NCBI GenBank assembly: GCA_016200135.1
Contig: JACQFI010000048.1
Coordinates: forward strand, 1 to 64,000
Reading direction: 5' to 3'
DNA length: 64,000 bases
Origin: Planctomycetota bacterium
GTDB lineage: Bacteria > Planctomycetota > SZUA-567 > H5-PLA8
Below are positions 51,303 through 59,150 of this stretch, one piece after another. The notes under the pieces were generated by a model. It was given only the letters and a program-made list of their open reading frames with translations. It was not told the origin of the DNA and ran no database searches. Both the position numbers and the translations under genes were made by a program. Position 1 is the first letter of the stretch; every line of letters starts with the position of its first letter.

Positions 51303-52910
51303 TCAGGTGTGATCGCGCCGCGAGAGCGCTTCCAGGAGCTGCCTGCGGGCGGCGCGGAAGGCGTTCACATCGAGGGTATAGTCGGTCCAGTCCCGGATCA
51401 CCGTGTCACAGCTCGAGCGCGCTTGGTCCGGCTGGGTCGCGGCCAGGGTTTGAAGCAGTTCGTAGTCCTGGATGCCCTCCAGCATGGCTTCGGAACGCAT
51501 GGAGTCGAGCACGCCGCCCGGCTTGGGATAGACCAGGTGCGTGTCGCCGGGCGGCAGGGGCATGGGTTCGTGGTCGTTCTCGACGTTCTTGAACGGCGCG
51601 TCGCGCCAGCAGTTCCAGCCCCAGTGGAGAAACCCGTCGACGCCGTATTTGAAGTTCGCCCAGTGCAGCAGGCGCGTCTTGAGCAACGGATAATCGATGA
51701 AGCGGTTCATGTGCGGCTTGCGCGGGTTGAGGCAGATGTAGAACCAGAGTTCGTCGCCGGCCTTCGTCCGTTCCTTGTAGAAGTCGAACTTCTTGGCGAG
51801 CATGTCGGTTTGGGGGACCCACGTATCGACGGAGCCGGCGAGATCGGCGCAGTGCGTGGCTTCGACCGTCCGAAGTTTCGGCGCTGCCCGCCGCAGCGTT
51901 TGGACCAATTGCAAGTAGTAGGAGCGGTTCGCCTCGACGGGCTCGTCGAAGACATGCTGGCGGTAGGCCGCAAGCCAGCCCTTTTGCTCCAAATGGGCCT
52001 GAAGCGCCGGCAGATAGGCGCTCAAATAGCCCTGATGCGCCTCGCTCCAGGATCCTACGGTTTCCGTGACGGCCTTTCCGTCCTGCACCTTCCAAATCTT
52101 CGACGTATGGTTCACGGCAGCGTATTGGGCATGGGCGAGATGGCTGCCCTCGAGGATGCCTTCATGGGGCGGAGCGATCACCCCGGCCTGCGTGAACAGG
52201 TTCACCCACCGGTCGAAACGCGAGAAGTCGAAAACCAGGCGGCCTCCGGCCCCCGCTTCCACAGCAACCAGTTCGGTCATCGGCGTAAGGATCACGTTCT
52301 GACGGTGCTTCGCCATGTTCCGAGCATACGCGCCAAGCAGTTCCCAGAAGCGCTCCTCGCTAAAGTTGCACGGAAAGCCATACAGCTTTTCCATGGATGG
52401 CTGAAAGAGCAGCCAGTTGGCGATCTTGAGGGTGCGGCGGTCGCTTAAGACGCAGCCGTGCACCGTCAGCCGGACAGCCAGTTCATCCGAGTAACTGCTC
52501 CCGCTGAGTTCGATCTTACCGCTGTAAGACCCGGGCGCCGCATCCTTGGGGACCGCGACGGTGACCCACACCGGCTGAACACTCCCCGCCGCAATCTCCG
52601 GCGCGGCTTCCAACAGCGGGTCGGGGAATTCCGCCGGCGCCATCCGCAAGGCGGAGTCGTCTGTGTTCTTCTTTACAGGTACGTAGCCGACAAAACGAAC
52701 CTGCGGCGCAGGCAAGCTCGCGCCGCCCGGCCCTCGCAGCGTTCCAGCTTGGCATCTCAAGCCGGCGAGATCGTGCGGCGGCCTGATCGCGAACTGGAGG
52801 CTGACGCTCTCGTTGCGCGCGGCATCTACGGGCCGCGGTTCCGGGGAGGCCACCGCTTCCACGGGCGAATCCTGAAACAGCTTGGTCATCGAATCGACTT
52901 GCCAGGCCAT
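51303..52910 (-). CDS. DUF4091-family glycoside-hydrolase-like protein, no signal peptide
   Basis: A 535-residue relative of the secreted DUF4091 protein at 14-16 kb, with the same beta domain plus barrel: LRGPGGASLPAPQVRFVGYVPVK, LFQPSMEKLYGFPCNFSEERF, QHVFDEPVEANRSYYL and a terminal SEAMLEGIQDYELLQTLA. It lacks an export signal. GAGGAAGCACC precedes the ATG. Glycosidase activity is only an inference for this family. Confidence 0.82.
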   Translation of the reverse strand: MAWQVDSMTKLFQDSPVEAVASPEPRPVDAARNESVSLQFAIRPPHDLAGLRCQAGTLRGPGGASLPAPQVRFVGYVPVKKNTDDSALRMAPAEFPDPLLEAAPEIAAGSVQPVWVTVAVPKDAAPGSYSGKIELSGSSYSDELAVRLTVHGCVLSDRRTLKIANWLLFQPSMEKLYGFPCNFSEERFWELLGAYARNMAKHRQNVILTPMTELVAVEAGAGGRLVFDFSRFDRWVNLFTQAGVIAPPHEGILEGSHLAHAQYAAVNHTSKIWKVQDGKAVTETVGSWSEAHQGYLSAYLPALQAHLEQKGWLAAYRQHVFDEPVEANRSYYLQLVQTLRRAAPKLRTVEATHCADLAGSVDTWVPQTDMLAKKFDFYKERTKAGDELWFYICLNPRKPHMNRFIDYPLLKTRLLHWANFKYGVDGFLHWGWNCWRDAPFKNVENDHEPMPLPPGDTHLVYPKPGGVLDSMRSEAMLEGIQDYELLQTLAATQPDQARSSCDTVIRDWTDYTLDVNAFRAARRQLLEALSRRDHT

Positions 52911-53155
52911 ATAGGTGCTTCCTCGGATGGATCAGCGCGTGCATCCTATGCTCCTGTGCTTTGCGCCCGCCCGCCGTTACTATGACGCATCCACAAGGAC
53001 TCCGTCGCATGGCTTTCAAGGCATGCCGATGTGAAGCAGGCGCTTGAGGTTGTGCGAATCGCAAATCATAGAGTCGGGCGGAAGGTTTTCTTCGCGTCAA
53101 AGGGCCAAATTACAGTTTGGTATGGTAGTCTTGCCCGCTTTGCCCGATTTCGTTC

Positions 53156-53182
53156 AATCGAAAATCCAAAATCGAAAATGCC
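53156..53182. repeat. Heptamer array (word AATCGAA)
   Basis: AATCGAA AATCCAA AATCGAA AATGCCG at period 7, directly after the GH20-like gene's stop. The preceding GATTTCGTTCAATCGAA forms a partial inverted partner. One of seven arrays of this type in the window. Confidence 0.75.
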
Positions 53183-53185
53183 GTC

Positions 53186-55096
53186 TTACACCTTGACCGG
53201 CTGCTGCCATTCTTTTTCCGGCGAGGGGTAGCCTTCGAGGAGGCCGGCGAGTTCGTCCAGGCGGCGGATGCCATACGCCAGGTTGGAGTTCAGGTACTCT
53301 TCGGCGCTGGCCTGATTGCTGATCTTAGCGCAGCAGGCGCGGAATGCCTGGTTCAGTTCGGGGATCTTGACCTTGAGATCCTCCACGCGCCAATACAAGC
53401 GCCCCGCGTGGAACGGGTCGGACTGGCCCGACTGCAGGTGGTCGTAGTCGGCGGCGCAGGCCTGTTCGAACATGCGCAGGTAGTAGTTGAATGCGCCCAT
53501 GCGGCACCAAGCGTCGACGAACTCGATGGTCTCGCGGTTGCGCGTGCAGGCCGGGTACGCCTGCTGGATCACCTCGCGGGCCTCGCGGGGATAGTCGCGC
53601 ACCATCAGGTCGTAGACGCCCCAAAGGCGCTGCTGCATGTTGGGATCGGAGACGCCGTGGAAGCGCGCGGAGAAGCGCTGCAGGAACTCTTCGCGGGTCG
53701 AGTTCTTTCGCCCGCTCCAGGTCCGTTCGGCGGCGTAAAGTGCGCCGGGCCAGGCGATCTCCGGCGGCCCGAGCAGCGGGCCGAGGGCGTACTCGCGGGT
53801 CCACGTGGTGGTCACGAGGCCCTCGATGTAGCCCATCTCGGCGGCCTCGGTCCAGGCGTCAATGTTGTCGAAACTCTCGTACTTCACCGAAGGCAGGCGC
53901 GAGGCCGCGCCCCAGATGCGGCGGCCGATCTGCTTGTAGCGGTCGAGGGCCGTCAGAATCTGCGGCGTGGCGCGTCCGCCCTGGCCGCTGTAGTTCCAGA
54001 AGCAGAGCGTCGCGTCGGGCGGCAGCCAGGCAATCTGCTGGTCGGTCATGTTGCGGAAGAGGTCGTCCCACAGCAGCACCGTGCGTTTGCGGGAATTCAG
54101 ATAGCGGATGATCTTCCCGATGTACTCCAGATAGAGCGAGGCGCGCCCGCCGAGTTGCTTCGAGCGGTTCTTGCAGGCGGGGCAGACGCCCAGAAAACGC
54201 GCCTGGTCGCCGCCGATGTGGAAGTACGGGCTGGAATGCGCGGCGAGCAGGTCTTCGGCCATGGCGATGAAGATATCGGTGGTCGCGGGGTTGCTCGGGC
54301 AGGCCTGCTGAAGGTAGCGCGGGTCTTCGCGCAGTTCCTTGTACGGGTCGAGCTTGAGCATGTAGTTCAGGTTGCCGATACAGTGCTGCAACGGGACAAG
54401 CTGCACGCCGCGGTCCTGCGCGAACAGATCGAGCTCGGAGATGTAGTTGGGCGGGAAGGCGTCTTTCGACGAGAGCCCCGGCTGCGAATTGAAGGCGAAG
54501 TGGCGCTCGTATTCGAGAATCACAACGTTGATCTTGTACTCGCTGAGCATGTCGATGGTGTGTTCGAGGTACTGCCGCGTAGGCGGCCAGCCGCGCAGGT
54601 CGAGATGGATGGCGCGGATCGGCAAGAGCGGGCCGTCTTCGAGTTCCAGGCCGGGCACTTCCTGGCCGTCTTCCAGCAACTGCCGCAAGGTCTGGCCCGC
54701 ATAATAAAACCCCTTGTCGTCCGCGCCCTGAATCAGCGCGCCGTCGCTGGCCACGATCAAGCGGTAGCCTTCGGGCTTGGCGCAAAGACCGCGCAGGGGC
54801 TTGCAGGCCTGCTCCCACTTCTTGGTCACGGTCGGCGCTGACGTGAGCACCGCCTGATGGCCGTGCAGACTCGTGGAGGCCGCGACTTGCACCCGCATCC
54901 CGCGCGAAGCGAACTGGTCGGCCAGGATCTTGGCCCGCCCGCGCGTGGTGGACTGGGCATCGCCGGCGACATGCAGGAATTGGCTGGGCAGCGCACGCAA
55001 CGGTGCGCCACGGAAGCTGACGTGATGCGGATACGGGACGAGTTTCAGTTCGAGCTTGGCCTGAGCCTGGTCGCTGCCGAATCCGGCGATGCCCAT
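53186..55096 (-). CDS. GH20-like beta-hexosaminidase family protein with altered catalytic pair
   Basis: A 636-residue protein resembling glycoside hydrolase family 20: an N-terminal GH20b-like alpha/beta domain (about 15-150: LVPYPHHVSFRG, YRLIVASDGALIQGADDKG) and a barrel (about 160-450) with RAIHLDLRGWPP, EYKINVVILEYERHFAFNS and YFHIGGDQARFLG. The family motif is HxGGDE; here it is H293-x-G-G-D297-Q298, so the catalytic glutamate is replaced by glutamine. A helical C-terminal region follows. The start at 55096 (ATG) was chosen because the longer frame begins at a TTG. No clear signal peptide. Enzymatic activity is doubtful or altered. Confidence 0.82.
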   Translation of the reverse strand: MGIAGFGSDQAQAKLELKLVPYPHHVSFRGAPLRALPSQFLHVAGDAQSTTRGRAKILADQFASRGMRVQVAASTSLHGHQAVLTSAPTVTKKWEQACKPLRGLCAKPEGYRLIVASDGALIQGADDKGFYYAGQTLRQLLEDGQEVPGLELEDGPLLPIRAIHLDLRGWPPTRQYLEHTIDMLSEYKINVVILEYERHFAFNSQPGLSSKDAFPPNYISELDLFAQDRGVQLVPLQHCIGNLNYMLKLDPYKELREDPRYLQQACPSNPATTDIFIAMAEDLLAAHSSPYFHIGGDQARFLGVCPACKNRSKQLGGRASLYLEYIGKIIRYLNSRKRTVLLWDDLFRNMTDQQIAWLPPDATLCFWNYSGQGGRATPQILTALDRYKQIGRRIWGAASRLPSVKYESFDNIDAWTEAAEMGYIEGLVTTTWTREYALGPLLGPPEIAWPGALYAAERTWSGRKNSTREEFLQRFSARFHGVSDPNMQQRLWGVYDLMVRDYPREAREVIQQAYPACTRNRETIEFVDAWCRMGAFNYYLRMFEQACAADYDHLQSGQSDPFHAGRLYWRVEDLKVKIPELNQAFRACCAKISNQASAEEYLNSNLAYGIRRLDELAGLLEGYPSPEKEWQQPVKV

Positions 55097-55183
55097 ATCC
55101 GCCCCACTCTCGACTGAGCCCCGAATCCGGCCTTCCCCAAGCTCTTTAAAGCGTGTCGGGCATACCAAATGCGTGTCACAACG

Positions 55184-56458
55184 TCAATGCATTGCAACGG
55201 GACCGGCAGTCTCCGCCGGCTTCTTATCCACGTTTCCACGAAACAGGCTCCGCACGAACACCACGCTCAGCACGACCGTCAGCCAGAACTCCGGGAGCCA
55301 CGCGATCCCCCACCACGGCTCCGGGCGCCGGCGATGCCAGCGCTGCACGCTCTCGCCTTGCGTAATCAGGTCGCCGTTGCTCAGAAAGGTTGCGGGTTGG
55401 TAAAGGCCCCAAGCGCACAATTCCGCACCGATCTCCAGGTCCCAAAGCCGCAGCGGGTTGTTTCCGCCGCCGGTAACCGCGCGCATTCCGTCGGGTGAGA
55501 ACGTCACATCGTCCGTCCAACTCTCGTTGCCGTTCAACCTCAATAGCAGCTTGCCCGTGCTTAGGTCCCAAAGGTATCCATAATTGTCTGCGCCAAAGGT
55601 GGCGACCCGCGTTTCGTCGGGCGAAAGCGCGTAGTGGTCGCCATTACCCGCGATCGTGCGATCCACCTCATCGGCATCGTCCTTCCATACATTGATGAGG
55701 ATCGTCCTTGAATCCTTCACGGAGCTTGTGATCAACCCGGGACTCTTTCGCAGAAAATTCGCCGCGCGGATTCCCTCCGGGATGCACAGCACGCGCTCGG
55801 TCTCCGCGGTTGCCGCAGACCAGACGAACGCCACCTCGTTGCGGTCCACTGAAACCATCCACCGCCCGTCCAAGGACCATGAAACGCCGTACGGCTCGTC
55901 CGCGTGTTCTTTGAACGTGCACACCTCTGACCCGTCCTCCACCTTCCAGACCCTAACTCCGTTGGCGCCAAAGCGCGTGGCAAGGCGCGTGCCGTCGGGT
56001 GAGAACGACAGGGCGCTCATGTCGCCGCGCTCGGTGCCAGCCTGGAGCGTGGACGCGATCTTTCCGGTGCGCAGATCCCACAAGTCGATGGTGCCCGACC
56101 ATACATCCAAGCTCGCCAGCCAACGCCCGCCCGGCGAGATCTCCGTCCAGGGCGGATTGTTGTAGACCGGGCCGGCCAGTTCAGCTTGCACTTTGCCCGT
56201 CTCCATATCCCACACGGTCGCACTCTGTCCATCATGGAAGACGACCGCCAACCTGCCGTCTTCTGAGACCTGCGAGGGCCACCGAATCATCATCACGGTG
56301 TCTTCAACGGCACTAAGGCTGGGACTTGGAATGGAGAGCACGAACTGCCACGGGGCCCAATTCCAAACGAGCGCCGCGGCGCTTGCCGCAAGAAGCACGG
56401 CCGCCAGAAGCGTACCCAAGGTGAAGCGGAAACGGATGCGGGCGAAAAACCTGGTCAT
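55184..56458 (-). CDS. Membrane-anchored WD40-repeat protein
   Basis: A 424-residue protein: an N-terminal anchor of the RFRFTLGTLL type (FTLGTLLAAVLLAASAAALVW), a seven-blade WD40-like propeller (about 70-370: TVWDMETGKVQAEL, TIDLWDLRTGKIAS, RLWDLEIGAELCAW), and a C-terminal membrane segment (WGIAWLPEFWLTVVLSVVFV). The start motif is like those common in planctomycetes. Probably a scaffold. The ATG at 56458 is chosen over two weaker upstream ATGs. Confidence 0.75.
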   Translation of the reverse strand: MTRFFARIRFRFTLGTLLAAVLLAASAAALVWNWAPWQFVLSIPSPSLSAVEDTVMMIRWPSQVSEDGRLAVVFHDGQSATVWDMETGKVQAELAGPVYNNPPWTEISPGGRWLASLDVWSGTIDLWDLRTGKIASTLQAGTERGDMSALSFSPDGTRLATRFGANGVRVWKVEDGSEVCTFKEHADEPYGVSWSLDGRWMVSVDRNEVAFVWSAATAETERVLCIPEGIRAANFLRKSPGLITSSVKDSRTILINVWKDDADEVDRTIAGNGDHYALSPDETRVATFGADNYGYLWDLSTGKLLLRLNGNESWTDDVTFSPDGMRAVTGGGNNPLRLWDLEIGAELCAWGLYQPATFLSNGDLITQGESVQRWHRRRPEPWWGIAWLPEFWLTVVLSVVFVRSLFRGNVDKKPAETAGPVAMH

Positions 56459-56650
56459 GCTGAACCTGTCTCGCCCCATTGCCACAAGGGTATGAATCTT
56501 TGGCTGTAACTGCCTCAATATTTAACCCGCGCCACATGGCAGGAAAACGCATTCCTGAAGTTCCTGTTCCTTTTCTTGCCAAGTGCCGCCTTTTTCGATA
56601 CAGCATGGCTGCCTATTTCGATCCCATAGCCCAATCCACGGAGGAAAACC

Positions 56651-57676
56651 ATGAAGCGCTTTGTTGCCGTTGCCCTTCTCCTTACGGCCAGCCGGTTCGC
56701 CCTGGCGCTCACTACGGCCGAGGAGCCCAAGCCCGCCGACGCGCCTGCCGCCGCCGACCTGCCGACGCTCACGCAGGAGGCGGCCGAACAGATCGTCGCA
56801 GCTGCCAAGGCCAAGGCGGGAGAGCTCGAGAGCCCCATCTACAAGCCCGCCAAGACCAAGATGCACGTCTATGTGCTCGGGCGCGAAGGCACGCTGCTGG
56901 CCTCCACCCAGGCCAACGGCGCTTGGCCCGGCAGCGCGGATATCGCCCAGCGCAAGGCGCGGACCGCCTGGTTCTTCAAGCTCCCCACGCGCACCATCGG
57001 CGAACTCTCCCGCACCGACAAGGCAGCCAAGGGCCCGCTCTACGGCATCGAAGTGAGCAACGGCGCGCTGATCACGTTCCCCGGCGGGCTGCCGATCTTC
57101 AATGAAGGTGGCGCGCTGGTGGGCGCCATCGGCGTCAGCGGCGATACGGTGGACATGGACGAGGAGGTCGCGAAGGCCGGCGTCGCGAAGGCGAAGGAAC
57201 TCGGCGAGAAGGGCCTCGGCAAGGTCCCCACGCTCACGCAGGCAGGCGCGGCCGGAATCCTGCACGCGGCCATCAAGAAGGCCGCCGCGACCGATAGCGA
57301 CGTCTACACCGGCAAGAAGACCAAGATGCACATCTACGTGCTCGGGCGCGAAGGCACGGTCCTCGCGGCCTCGCAGGCCGACGACGCCTGGCCTGGCAGT
57401 GCCGACATCGCCCAGCGCAAGGCACGGACCGCATGGCTCTTCAAACTGCCCACCGGCACCATCGGCGACCTCTCGCGGCTCGATAAGGAAGCCAAGGCGC
57501 CGCTTTACGGCATCGAACTCAGCAACACCGGCCTGATCACGTTCCCCGGCGGCCTGCCGATCATGGACGAGAAGGGCGAACTGGTTGGCGCGATCGGCGT
57601 CAGCGGCGACAGCGTCGGGAAGGACCACGAAGTCGCGCAGGCGGGTGTGGATGCGTTCAAGGCCCAGAAAAAGTAG
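56651..57676 (+). CDS. Tandem-duplicated HbpS/GlcG (DUF336)-like secreted protein
   Basis: A 341-residue exported protein with two copies of the HbpS-type haem-binding domain (about 38-175 and 193-335) after a signal peptide. The copies are very similar (KMHVYVLGREGTLLAS against KMHIYVLGREGTVLAA; ITFPGGLPIFNE against ITFPGGLPIMDE), and the DNA repeats at an offset of 465 bp. HbpS binds haem and can sense redox stress; here both copies are single-chain. GGAGGAAAACC precedes the ATG. A strong terminator follows. Confidence 0.9.
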   Translation: MKRFVAVALLLTASRFALALTTAEEPKPADAPAAADLPTLTQEAAEQIVAAAKAKAGELESPIYKPAKTKMHVYVLGREGTLLASTQANGAWPGSADIAQRKARTAWFFKLPTRTIGELSRTDKAAKGPLYGIEVSNGALITFPGGLPIFNEGGALVGAIGVSGDTVDMDEEVAKAGVAKAKELGEKGLGKVPTLTQAGAAGILHAAIKKAAATDSDVYTGKKTKMHIYVLGREGTVLAASQADDAWPGSADIAQRKARTAWLFKLPTGTIGDLSRLDKEAKAPLYGIELSNTGLITFPGGLPIMDEKGELVGAIGVSGDSVGKDHEVAQAGVDAFKAQKK

Positions 57677-57702
57677 GATTCAGGCATCAGGCTTTAAGAT
57701 TC
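57675..57702. repeat. Degenerate heptamer array (word AGGATTC)
   Basis: AGGATTC AGGCATC AGGCTTT AAGATTC at period 7, starting at the stop codon of the HbpS-like gene and leading into the terminator. Confidence 0.55.
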
Positions 57703-57706
57703 TGGG

Positions 57707-57736
57707 AAAGCCAGGGGCCGCAAGCCCCTGGCTTTT
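57707..57736 (+). terminator. Intrinsic terminator of the HbpS-like gene
   Basis: AAAGCCAGGGG pairs with CCCCTGGCTTTT around GCCGCAAG; the T-run lies on the 3' arm. The symmetry means it could act in both directions. Confidence 0.9.
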
Positions 57737-57872
57737 CTGTAGGCGGAAGGAGTCTCGTCATGCGCTGGCTCGACGCGAACCGGACGTTCTTCAACGAACA
57801 CTCGACCGTTGGGAAGCATCGGCGGGACGCTTGTGCCAGGTTCTCTTGCCGCGCCTACCGTGTCACGGGACT

Positions 57873-58742
57873 CTACGGCGCCAGCTCTAGGCGCTCCGGC
57901 ACGTCGTCCAAGTTCACGCTCGCGATATTCGCCCACTTCCACGCCTTGTCGTCCGGCCCGCCCTCCTGCGAGAAGCGGTGGCGCCACTTCTGTTTGAACT
58001 TCAGCCCGTTCTTCACCGTCAGGTACGGATAGTTGATCGTGCCGGTGCGCCCGGTCGTCACGTTCTCGAAGTGGTACATCTCGATGGACGGCTCGTAGCG
58101 GCAGCGGTAGCCGAGTTCGCGGATGCGGTAGCAGTAGTCGATGTCCTCGAACTGCACCGGCGAGAAGCGTTCGTCCAAGGTGCCGGTCTCCTGCGCGATC
58201 TGCGCGGGCATCATCCAGCACGCGCTGATCAGCGACTGGCAGTCGCGCGGCGCGTTCCAGCGGGGCTCCGCGCGCGTAGCCCCGCGGCCCTCGAAGATCA
58301 CCTGCCCGCCGGGCGTCACGGCGCAGCCCGCGCACTGGATGTCGTGCGGCGGATTCGGATAGAGCAGCTTCGGGCTCACCGCGCCGATCTGGGAATCGCC
58401 TTGCAGCACGCCGCGGAGCTTCTCCAGCCACGAGCGCGTCCGCACCACCGCGTCGTTATCCAGCAGCACCCAGTAGTCGCCCTTGAGCAGTTCCATGCCG
58501 CGGTTGCGGCCCACGATCGCGCCCATGTTCTGGGGCAGCAGCAGGATCTCTACGTCGAGCCCCTCTTCCGCGCCGCGCCGCCGGAACTCCTCGAACGTCC
58601 GCTCGGTGCCGTCGGTCGAGCCGTTATTCACGAGCACCACCTTGAACGGCCGCAGCGTCGATTGCAGCAGCCCCGCCAGGCAGCGCCGGGTGTACTCGGC
58701 CTTGTTATGCGCCAGAATCAGGATGGAAACGGAATCGCCCAT
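57873..58742 (-). CDS. Family 2 glycosyltransferase
   Basis: A 289-residue GT2: VSILILAHNKAEYTRRCL at the N-terminus, NNGSTDGTERTFEEF, LLDNDAVVRTRSWLE as the metal-binding DxD-type segment and QFEDIDYCYRIRELGYR as the acceptor-side acidic motif. Such enzymes transfer sugars in envelope or O-antigen assembly; donor and acceptor are unknown. The start codon at 58742 is followed by a normal fold start. Lies alone and convergent to the HbpS-like gene. Confidence 0.92.
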   Translation of the reverse strand: MGDSVSILILAHNKAEYTRRCLAGLLQSTLRPFKVVLVNNGSTDGTERTFEEFRRRGAEEGLDVEILLLPQNMGAIVGRNRGMELLKGDYWVLLDNDAVVRTRSWLEKLRGVLQGDSQIGAVSPKLLYPNPPHDIQCAGCAVTPGGQVIFEGRGATRAEPRWNAPRDCQSLISACWMMPAQIAQETGTLDERFSPVQFEDIDYCYRIRELGYRCRYEPSIEMYHFENVTTGRTGTINYPYLTVKNGLKFKQKWRHRFSQEGGPDDKAWKWANIASVNLDDVPERLELAP

Positions 58743-58838
58743 GCCCGCAAGTTATCCGCGCTCCCTTCGCCGCCGTCCAGTCCCGGAGCCGCGGGTCCCT
58801 CAAGTTTCGATACGCAATGCGAAGAAAGGGTAAACCAC

Positions 58839-58873
58839 GGTTCAGGGTTCGTGGTTCAGGATTTGTGGTCGAC
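58839..58873. repeat. Heptamer array (word GGTTCAG)
   Basis: GGTTCAG GGTTCGT GGTTCAG GATTTGT GGTCGAC at period 7, between the glycosyltransferase start and MITE copy B. No inverted partner noticed. Confidence 0.7.
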
Positions 58874-58886
58874 TCCACCCTAACTC

Positions 58887-59072
58887 CAATTTGCAATTTT
58901 TGCTCTGTTGAAAACCCGCGGCCGCAGCGGAAATTCCCCCCCCCTTAGGTAAGGGGGGATACAGGGGGGTAACCCCTTCGCGGCCTTAACCTCCCCTTAC
59001 CCCTCCTTACATAAGGAGGGGATTTCAACAGAGCATGCAATTTTCATTTTGCAATTCTCAAATTGCCATGTC
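58887..59072. repeat. Heptamer array (word CAATTTG) interrupted by a MITE
   Basis: Without the MITE and one copy of its target duplication the array reads CAATTTG CAATTTT CATTTTG CAATTCT CAAATTG, five units at period 7, the last being the reverse complement of the first. MITE copy B sits inside it. Confidence 0.7.
58901..59035 (-). mobile_element. MITE copy B (135 bp) with 9-bp target duplication
   Basis: Near-full-length copy, in inverse orientation, of the element at 4398-4529. Terminal repeats TGCTCTGTTGAAA and TTTCAACAGAGCA are perfect over 13 bases. Perfect 9-bp direct repeats TGCAATTTT flank it (58892-58900, 59036-59044). Internal palindromes: AGGGGGGATACAGGGGGG region near 58955 and CTCCTTACATAAGGAG (59002-59019). 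It lies 115 bp upstream of the caspase-like gene start and could affect its promoter. Confidence 0.93.
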
Positions 59073-59150
59073 GTTAGCCTCGCGAATTGCATTCTGCCCT
59101 TTTTCAGCCTATTGTATTGCCCGTGCGTTCGGCCTAAGAGGGTCGCGGCG

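Noticed and set aside
53408..54841. 477-codon plus-strand frame
   Set aside because: Antisense to the GH20-like gene.
57760..58032. 90-codon plus-strand frame with GGAAGGAG in front
   Set aside because: The ribosome site is good, but the frame soon runs antisense into the glycosyltransferase gene and has no family resemblance. Possibly a remnant gene start; not called.
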